Below are positions 58,368 through 64,000 of a stretch of 64,000 nt of DNA, piece after piece. The stretch comes from Chryseobacterium fluminis (GTDB taxonomy: Bacteria; Bacteroidota; Bacteroidia; Flavobacteriales; Weeksellaceae). How positions within the stretch are numbered: position 1 is the first letter of the stretch; each line of letters starts with the position of its first letter. A model generated the notes under the pieces. That model saw nothing but the letters and a program-made list of their open reading frames with translations. It searched no databases and was not told where the DNA came from. The position numbers and the translations under genes were made by a program. Location of the stretch: positions 620,001 to 684,000 of the forward strand of contig NZ_CP111121.1 in assembly GCF_026314945.1 (NCBI RefSeq), written 5' to 3'.

Positions 58368-59615
58368 TTATAAGCCAAGACCCTTTCTTTCGTCTCCTCC
58401 CATTAGGATTTCAACAGGATTGTCGATAGCTTCTTTTACCGCAACAAGGAACCCTACGGACTCTTTTCCGTCGATAATTCTGTGGTCATAAGACATGGCT
58501 ACATACATCATCGGACGAATGACTACCTGTCCGTCTACGGCTACCGGTCTCTGGATAATGTTGTGCATTCCCAGGATCGCAGACTGAGGAGGGTTGATAA
58601 TCGGAGTAGACAACATAGATCCGAAAGTACCGCCGTTGGTAATGGTGAAGGTACCACCTGTCATTTCGTCAACAGTTATTTTACCGTCTCTTACTTTAAC
58701 TGCCAGATCTTTAATATTGGCTTCCACACTGCTGAAAGACATATTTTCAGCATTTCTCAGTACAGGAACCATTAATCCTTTAGGACCTGAAACAGCAATT
58801 GAAATATCGCAGAAATCATAGTTTACCTTGAAATCTCCGTCAATGGATGCATTAACATCCGGATACATCTGTAATGCTCTGGTAACTGCTTTAGTGAAGA
58901 AAGACATGAAACCAAGTCCTACACCGTGCTTCTGAGCAAATTCCTCTTTATATTGTTTTCTTAGTCTAAAGATCTCAGACATGTCAACTTCGTTGAATGT
59001 GGTCAACATGGCAGTTTCATTTTTCACAGAAACCAATCTCTGAGCAATTTTTCTTCTAAGAACTGAAAGTTTAGTGGTGGTTGTAGATCTTGAGCCTGTA
59101 GCCGTCAATGAATTTCCTCCCATTGCAGGTACCGCTGCCAGCTCGGCATCAGATTTAGAAATTCTACCGTCTCTTCCTGATCCTGAAACCTGAGAAGCAT
59201 CAATCCCTTTTTCGTCGAGGATTTTTTTAGCCGCTGGAGATGGAGCACCTGTCGCATAAGTCTGAGTTGGAGCAGCAGGCTTTGGAGCTTCCTGCTTTAC
59301 CGGTTCTGCCGCTTTTGGAGCTTCTTCCTGTTTTGGAGTTTCAGCAGCAGGAGCAGCGCCACCTGCAGGTTTTGCAGCATCTCTATCAATTAAACAAACT
59401 ACCTGACCTACCTGTACTACATCACCTTCTTCCGCTTTAAGCGTAATAATTCCACTTTCTTCAGCAGGCAATTCCAGGGTAGCTTTGTCTGAATCCACTT
59501 CAGCAATCGGTTGGTCTTTTTCTACGTAATCACCATCCTTTACAAGCCAGGTAGCAATTTCAACTTCTGTAATTGATTCGCCCGGCGAAGGAACTTTCAT
59601 TTCTAAAACTGACAT
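58368..59615 (-). CDS. sucB: 2-oxoglutarate dehydrogenase E2 (dihydrolipoyl succinyltransferase)
   Basis: Core of the OGDH complex in the TCA cycle; transfers succinyl from lipoyl to CoA. The 415 residues comprise one lipoyl domain (K44 in [11 protein letters not shown]), an Ala/Pro/Glu-rich linker with several KPA/EAP repeats, a subunit-binding domain ([19 protein letters not shown] and [12 protein letters not shown]), and the catalytic domain ending in HRIIDG (H378, D382). It lies 38 bases after sucA and is co-transcribed with it. E3 (lpd) is not in the window. Confidence 0.95.
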   Translation of the reverse strand: MSVLEMKVPSPGESITEVEIATWLVKDGDYVEKDQPIAEVDSDKATLELPAEESGIITLKAEEGDVVQVGQVVCLIDRDAAKPAGGAAPAAETPKQEEAPKAAEPVKQEAPKPAAPTQTYATGAPSPAAKKILDEKGIDASQVSGSGRDGRISKSDAELAAVPAMGGNSLTATGSRSTTTTKLSVLRRKIAQRLVSVKNETAMLTTFNEVDMSEIFRLRKQYKEEFAQKHGVGLGFMSFFTKAVTRALQMYPDVNASIDGDFKVNYDFCDISIAVSGPKGLMVPVLRNAENMSFSSVEANIKDLAVKVRDGKITVDEMTGGTFTITNGGTFGSMLSTPIINPPQSAILGMHNIIQRPVAVDGQVVIRPMMYVAMSYDHRIIDGKESVGFLVAVKEAIDNPVEILMGGDERKGLGL

Positions 59616-59653
59616 ATCGTATTTTTTATTTTTTTATTAATTATTATTTTAAA

Positions 59654-62470
59654 TTAAGCCGTTACAGGTCTTTTTACAGGAGAATCGTTGGTATCGAATA
59701 CTCTGTTGATGACCGCATTCTGATTTTTTTCAAACATTTTGTGACTTCCCGGAGCCGGAGCACCGCTTGGTACCGGAGCAACCACCTGAATTCCCGTATC
59801 TCTGAAGTTTCTTAAAATATAAGACCATGCTCCCATGTTTTCAGGTTCTTCCTGAGCCCATATAAGCTGCTTTCTGTTTTCATATTTATTAAAGATCGCC
59901 TCTATGGCATCATTCTGAAGCGGATACAGCTGTTCGAATCTGACTAAAGCGATATTTTCAGCATTTAACTCTTCTTTTTTAGCTAACAACTCAAAGTATA
60001 ATTTACCCGAACAAAGCACTACTTTTTCCACTTTTCCGGCATCTGCGGTCGGATCATCTAAAATCGGCTGGAATGTTCCCGTTGCGAAATCTTCCAATGG
60101 AGAAACCACTTTCGGATGTCTTAACAATGATTTCGGACTCATCACGATCAATGGTTTTCTGAACGACCATTTCAACTGTCTTCTCAACAGGTGGAAATAG
60201 TTGGCCGGTGAAGTGATATTAGCAACCACCATATTTTCATTGGCACAAAGGGTAAGGAATCTTTCCAGTCTTGCAGATGAGTGTTCAGCGCCTTGACCTT
60301 CTGATCCGTGTGGCAATAACATCACGAGACCATCCTGGATTTTCCACTTTTCTTCTGCAGCCGCTAAATATTGGTCAACAATAATCTGCGCTCCGTTAAC
60401 GAAATCTCCGAATTGCGCTTCCCAGATCGTCAGCGTATTAGGAGAAGCCATAGCATATCCGTAATCAAAACCTAAAACCCCATATTCTGAAAGGTGAGAA
60501 TTGTAGACATCGAATCTTGTTTCAGAAATATGTCTCAGAGGAATATATTCTTCTTCGGTATCTTCTGTTTTTACCACAGCATGCCTGTGAGAGAAGGTTC
60601 CTCTTTCTACATCTTCTCCGGAAATTCTGACGTTGTGCCCTTCAGTAAGCAGAGTGGCATAAGCCAGCCATTCTCCTAAAGCCCAATCCAGAGAATTTCC
60701 TTCAATCGCTTTCAGACGGTTTTCAAAAAGCCTTGTGATTTTATTGATGAACTTTTTATCTGCCGGAAGTGTTGACATTTTAACAGCCAGTTCCTTCAGT
60801 TTTGCCAGGTCATATGTTGTATCTACCGGTAACTGAACCGCTCCTCTTTTTCCAATCGGATAGTTTGTCCAGTCATCTGCCATGAAAACATCCATGACGT
60901 TTTTCTCTATTTCTTTGGATGCATCAAAATCTTTATCTAAAAGACCTTTAAAATCCGCTTCCATTTTAGCAATCACATCGTTGGAAGTGATGCTGTCCTT
61001 TAACAGTTTATCTTTATAAATTTCTCTTGGGTTCGGATGCTTGGAAATTAATTTATACAGGTTAGGCTGCGTGAATCTTGGTTCATCACCTTCGTTATGA
61101 CCATATTTTCTGTATCCTAACAGGTCGATGTATACATCTTTCCCGAATTTGGCTCTGAAATCGGCTGCAAAGTGGATGGCATGTACTACCGCTTCTGCAT
61201 CATCAGCATTCACGTGCATTACCGGTGATTCCGTAACCTTAGCTATATCGGTACAGTACGTAGAAGACCTTGCATCCATATAGTTGGTGGTAAAAGATAC
61301 CTGGTTATTAACAACAATATGCACGGTACCTCCTGTCCTGTATCCTTCCAGCGTCATCATCTGGGCCACTTCGTAAGCAATACCCTGTCCGGCCAATGCA
61401 CCATCACCGTGAATAACGATCGGTAAGATCTTAGAATAGTCTCCTTTATACTTATCATCCACTTTTGCACGGCAGATTCCTTCTACAAGGGCTGCCACTG
61501 TTTCCAGGTGAGATGGATTCGGTGTCAGGTTGATTGAAACTTCTTCTCCCGAAGCTGTCTTTATTTTTTTGGATGATCCCAAGTGATATTTCACATCGCC
61601 GGAGAATACATCTTCTTCAAATTCCTTACCTTCAAATTCCGAGAAAATCTGCTTATAAGACTTTCCGAAAATATTCGTCAAAACATTCAGTCTTCCTCTG
61701 TGGGCCATTCCTAAAACCACTTCATCAACTCCCAACTGCGACGATCTTGAGATCAGCTGATCTAAAGCAGGGATCAGAGTTTCCCCTCCTTCCAGGGAGA
61801 ATCTTTTCTGCCCGACAAATTTTGTGTGTAGATAATTTTCAAAAGCTACCGCCTGATTTAATTTAAGTAAGATCTCTGTTTTTTCATTGGCAGAAAGGAC
61901 CGGATGGTTTTCATTGACCTGCAGCCACTGCTTGATGAAATCCTTTTCTTCAACGTTATTGATGTAAATGTACTCAACACCGATAGAATCACAGTAGATA
62001 TTTTCCAGGTGCTGAATTAATTCCTGCAGCGTTGCAGGCCCTTTCATCCCAGTCTCAACGGCACAGTTAAATTTTGTATTTAAATCTGATCTGTCCAGAC
62101 CGAAATTTTCGATATCTAATGTCGGAGTATAATGTCTTCTTTCTCTAACCGGATTTGTCTTGGTAAACAAATGCCCTCTCGTTCTGTACGCCTCAATAAG
62201 GTTTACCACCTTAAATTCCTTTTTGATGTGCTCAGGAACCTCGCCGTTAGCTGCCGCCTGGGCTGCCTGCTGAACTGCAGGAGCTGAACTGGATGATGCC
62301 TGGATATATTGAATATTTTCGTCATCACCATAGTTCTCCAAAGCAAAATCGAATCCCTGAAAGAAGGATTTCCATGATGGCTCCAAAGAATCCGGATATT
62401 TTAAGTACTGTTGGTATAAATCCTCAATTAACTGAGAATGAGCTGCGTTTAGGAATGAAAATCTGTCCAT
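59654..62470 (-). CDS. sucA: 2-oxoglutarate dehydrogenase E1
   Basis: Thiamine diphosphate-dependent decarboxylase of OGDH. The 938 residues begin with the E1 N-terminal helix region (FSFLNAAHSQLIEDLYQQYL). They contain LGMAHRGRLNVLTNIFGKSY, the ThDP motif GDGALAGQGIAYEVAQMMTL and HIVVNNQVSFTT. The second-half signatures ANTLTIWEAQFGDFVNGAQI-type (APNTLTIWEAQF region) and LMLLPHGSEGQGAEHSSARL follow. Length is normal. First gene of sucA-sucB, with a -7 box at 62517-62524. The closing part (QVVAPVPSGAPAPGSHKMFE) is also family-like. Confidence 0.96.
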   Translation of the reverse strand: MDRFSFLNAAHSQLIEDLYQQYLKYPDSLEPSWKSFFQGFDFALENYGDDENIQYIQASSSSAPAVQQAAQAAANGEVPEHIKKEFKVVNLIEAYRTRGHLFTKTNPVRERRHYTPTLDIENFGLDRSDLNTKFNCAVETGMKGPATLQELIQHLENIYCDSIGVEYIYINNVEEKDFIKQWLQVNENHPVLSANEKTEILLKLNQAVAFENYLHTKFVGQKRFSLEGGETLIPALDQLISRSSQLGVDEVVLGMAHRGRLNVLTNIFGKSYKQIFSEFEGKEFEEDVFSGDVKYHLGSSKKIKTASGEEVSINLTPNPSHLETVAALVEGICRAKVDDKYKGDYSKILPIVIHGDGALAGQGIAYEVAQMMTLEGYRTGGTVHIVVNNQVSFTTNYMDARSSTYCTDIAKVTESPVMHVNADDAEAVVHAIHFAADFRAKFGKDVYIDLLGYRKYGHNEGDEPRFTQPNLYKLISKHPNPREIYKDKLLKDSITSNDVIAKMEADFKGLLDKDFDASKEIEKNVMDVFMADDWTNYPIGKRGAVQLPVDTTYDLAKLKELAVKMSTLPADKKFINKITRLFENRLKAIEGNSLDWALGEWLAYATLLTEGHNVRISGEDVERGTFSHRHAVVKTEDTEEEYIPLRHISETRFDVYNSHLSEYGVLGFDYGYAMASPNTLTIWEAQFGDFVNGAQIIVDQYLAAAEEKWKIQDGLVMLLPHGSEGQGAEHSSARLERFLTLCANENMVVANITSPANYFHLLRRQLKWSFRKPLIVMSPKSLLRHPKVVSPLEDFATGTFQPILDDPTADAGKVEKVVLCSGKLYFELLAKKEELNAENIALVRFEQLYPLQNDAIEAIFNKYENRKQLIWAQEEPENMGAWSYILRNFRDTGIQVVAPVPSGAPAPGSHKMFEKNQNAVINRVFDTNDSPVKRPVTA

Positions 62471-62516
62471 TATTACAGTGTATCTATTATTAAAATTTGT
62501 TTGTAGAATTAAACTT

Positions 62517-62524
62517 CAAATTTA
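62517..62524 (-). promoter_or_regulatory. Bacteroidota -7 box of the sucAB operon
   Basis: Minus-strand TAAATTTG, 46 bases before the ATG at 62470. No clear TTG at -33. Confidence 0.5.
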
Positions 62525-62593
62525 ATAAAAAAAACCGAGTTGGAACCGTTTCAGACTATTAAAAAAACTATAAAAGAAATAAATGTAAACAAT

Positions 62594-63634
62594 TTACTGA
62601 TAAACGGATAAAGAGAGCTTCATATTGACTTCCTGCCCTTCCATCGGACGTTCTAAGAAAGTCTGACGGATGTCATTAAAACGCATGTTATCCTTCTTTG
62701 CTTTCTGGATTAATTGTTGTATTGCCTTTACTCTTCCTTCGTAAGTTCCTTTATAATAAATCACATAATCCCGGGATGCATTTATGGTCCTGAAACTGAA
62801 ATTATTATCGGTAACGCCGAACTTTTTGGAAAGGGGAATTCCAAGAAAATAAGATACCTCTTTATCTTTATAATTATCCGCATCGGTAAGTAAGACCGGA
62901 AAACCGAATTCATCGTCTTTTTTACCCAGATCCATCGTCGTATAATTATAAATTTTATTATAATTGATCACAATATTTTTATACAGTGCATCTTTTTTGT
63001 TGGATGTACTAACATTAATGCCCAACAGGAGTGATGATTCTTTACTTTCAACAACCAGGCTGTCGTACTTTATAGCAGCCATCTGGTTGTCTTTTTCCAC
63101 TTTATTTCCCAAAACATTTTTGAGACTGTTCATGCTTTTTGTAATATTTTCAGCAAAACGGTCTTCTGTCCAGAAATTTTCAACCCTCCTGAGGACGGAT
63201 AATTTCGGAGTGTGAACGGACCATATAATTTTTGTTTTCTCTGCAGAAACGGGTTTGAATTTAACATCCACCAGCGTTGGATTTTCATTTTTGTTTTCAA
63301 ACAGCTGATATCTCAGGGTTTTATTCTGGTTTTCATAACGGATAAACATTTCTCCCTGGGTATCGTTTTTAGGATCTACATAGCTGATCGAACTCCCCTG
63401 CCCCTCATATGGAGTATAATAATCAATATCCATACTTTGGGAGCTTGTGAAGAAATTATTCCACCGGGTGAAATGCTGCAGATTATTAAACTGCGCAAAT
63501 ACCTTGTCTACAGGATAATCTATCTCTTTTTCTATCTTAAAACTCTTACTGTCATCTACAAAATAATACATGGAAGCAGCATAAGCTCCTACCAGCATGA
63601 CAACAATTATGATTATAACCTTAAAAAAACGCAT
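62594..63634 (-). CDS. SRPBCC-family membrane-anchored protein
   Basis: A 346-residue protein from MRFFKVIIIIVVMLVGAYAA at 63634 (the frame is open to 63652, but the -7 box overlaps that part). One N-terminal transmembrane helix anchors a START/SRPBCC-like domain: EIDYPVDKVFAQFNNLQHFT, FTRWNNFFTSSQSMDI and TKIIWSVHTPKLS are typical of polyketide-cyclase-like lipid-binding folds. The C-terminal part has a second, SRPBCC or GyrI-like module (FGFPVLLTDADNYKDKEVSY). Ligand unknown; location is the periplasmic side by topology. Promoter and start codon lie almost on top of each other. Confidence 0.82.
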   Translation of the reverse strand: MRFFKVIIIIVVMLVGAYAASMYYFVDDSKSFKIEKEIDYPVDKVFAQFNNLQHFTRWNNFFTSSQSMDIDYYTPYEGQGSSISYVDPKNDTQGEMFIRYENQNKTLRYQLFENKNENPTLVDVKFKPVSAEKTKIIWSVHTPKLSVLRRVENFWTEDRFAENITKSMNSLKNVLGNKVEKDNQMAAIKYDSLVVESKESSLLLGINVSTSNKKDALYKNIVINYNKIYNYTTMDLGKKDDEFGFPVLLTDADNYKDKEVSYFLGIPLSKKFGVTDNNFSFRTINASRDYVIYYKGTYEGRVKAIQQLIQKAKKDNMRFNDIRQTFLERPMEGQEVNMKLSLSVYQ

Positions 63635-63638
63635 TGCA

Positions 63639-63669
63639 CAAATGTAGTACAAATAAAAAAAGTGACCAA
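63639..63669 (-). promoter_or_regulatory. Bacteroidota promoter placed 4 bases before the SRPBCC start
   Basis: Minus-strand TTG at 63669-63667, 20 bases, then TACATTTG at 63646-63639. Its last G is 4 bases from the ATG at 63634, so the transcript would be leaderless. The -33 element overlaps the terminator hairpin at 63661-63682. Confidence 0.65.
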
Positions 63670-63682
63670 TATGTAGGTCACT
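63661..63682 (-). terminator. Terminator hairpin of an upstream minus-strand unit
   Basis: 7-bp stem AGTGACC/GGTCACT with an 8-base loop; on the minus strand a run of seven T follows. It ends transcripts from beyond the right window edge, as no gene is seen in 63.69-64.0 kb, and it is embedded in the promoter of the SRPBCC gene. The 210 bases to its right are AT-rich with no gene. Confidence 0.75.
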
Positions 63683-63904
63683 CTTGTTTTAAATTATAAT
63701 AAAGCAGTTTAAACTTTTCTATTATCCCAAAGTAGATCCGAAAGATTTCTAAACACTTAAGTTAATTATAGTAATCTACTTTACGTAAAAGAAGTACACG
63801 TAAGTTTTTTGAAAATCTTGATTTCACTGATATGAACTTTAATTATGTGTTTTTTTTTTAACTTTCTAAAGTGTACTTAAAATGGGTGAGATTACAGAGA
63901 CAAT

Positions 63905-63970
63905 AAGTACCACACACCGCTACTGCACAATCCCTGCTACCGCACGAATCCCTTCGTGTGGTGGTCTGTA
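63905..63970. repeat. Copy of the CCGCACGAA palindromic repeat
   Basis: CTACCGCACGAA (63937-63948) pairs with TTCGTGTGGTGG (63953-63964) across TCCC. A truncated unit (CCGCTACTGCACAATCC) lies just left, and AATAAGTACC marks the outer end, as in the 27.37 kb copy. Same family as 27372-27574 and 27685-27711. Confidence 0.65.
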
Positions 63971-64000
63971 GCAAACCACAAAGGAAATCCCAGATTTCTA

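Overview
The window looks like chromosomal DNA of a Flavobacteriales member of the Chryseobacterium type (Weeksellaceae, Bacteroidota). Supporting signs: low GC; promoters with the Bacteroidota -7 box TAnnTTTG instead of sigma70 boxes; almost no Shine-Dalgarno sequences; a secreted protease with a type IX secretion (T9SS) C-terminal sorting domain; a mevalonate-pathway kinase; and an ATP synthase operon (a, c, b, delta, alpha, gamma) without the beta and epsilon genes. No rRNA, tRNA, CRISPR array, prophage or intact transposase gene was seen. The genus is an inference from protein style, not a database match.

Layout. 1-1.6 kb: start of a minus-strand gene running off the left edge, then a decayed T9SS cargo pseudogene. 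1.6-4.7 kb: proline dehydrogenase, then a UbiA prenyltransferase/mevalonate kinase pair. 4.9-9.4 kb: a small secreted protein, a reprolysin-like T9SS metalloprotease and a UMF1-type transporter. 9.4-16.7 kb: thiolase, two small envelope proteins, a probable gene remnant, a nucleoside permease, a bifunctional nuclease, ETF alpha/beta and a short-chain dehydrogenase. 16.9-20.5 kb: a large M60 peptidase overlapping a small secreted gene that shares its C-terminal module. 20.8-29.6 kb: M20 dipeptidase, lipoprotein, methyltransferase, a GxxExxY unit bounded by inverted repeats, DinB-like protein, methylmalonyl-CoA mutase small subunit, DivIC, uridine kinase, a repeat-rich gap, ClpS and a CNNM/CorC-type protein. 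29.9-35.9 kb: ATP synthase operon with an unrelated secreted-protein gene between atpH and atpA. 36-41 kb: Ffh and a run of five outer-membrane barrel genes. 41.4-48.8 kb: PhoH, YagU, SAM hydrolase, a 2-oxoacid dehydrogenase E2, a ClC protein and ribosomal proteins S6, S18, L9. 48.9-54.1 kb: AraC regulator divergent from a TolC/EmrA/EmrB-type efflux locus whose EmrA gene is frameshifted. 54.2-57.8 kb: thioredoxin-like protein divergent from an operon of lipid A acyltransferase, glycosyltransferase, endonuclease V and a DEDDh exonuclease. 57.9-63.6 kb: ApaG, 2-oxoglutarate dehydrogenase E2 and E1, and an SRPBCC protein. The right edge carries a copy of the palindromic repeat also found near 27.5 kb.

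Functionally most of the window is core: energy metabolism (ATP synthase, ETF, thiolase, OGDH, proline oxidation), translation and export (S6/S18/L9, Ffh) and envelope biogenesis. The accessory or dynamic parts are the pseudogene at the left end, the M60 pair, the GxxExxY unit at 24.1-24.5 kb, the REP-like repeats at 22.3, 27.4-27.7 and 63.9 kb, the secreted gene inside the atp operon and the broken efflux adaptor. No clearly new multi-gene system was found. The points most worth checking are the GxxExxY unit, which seems to supply the start codon of its neighbour, the 32.5 kb gene inside the atp operon, and the homopolymer frameshift at 51.35 kb.
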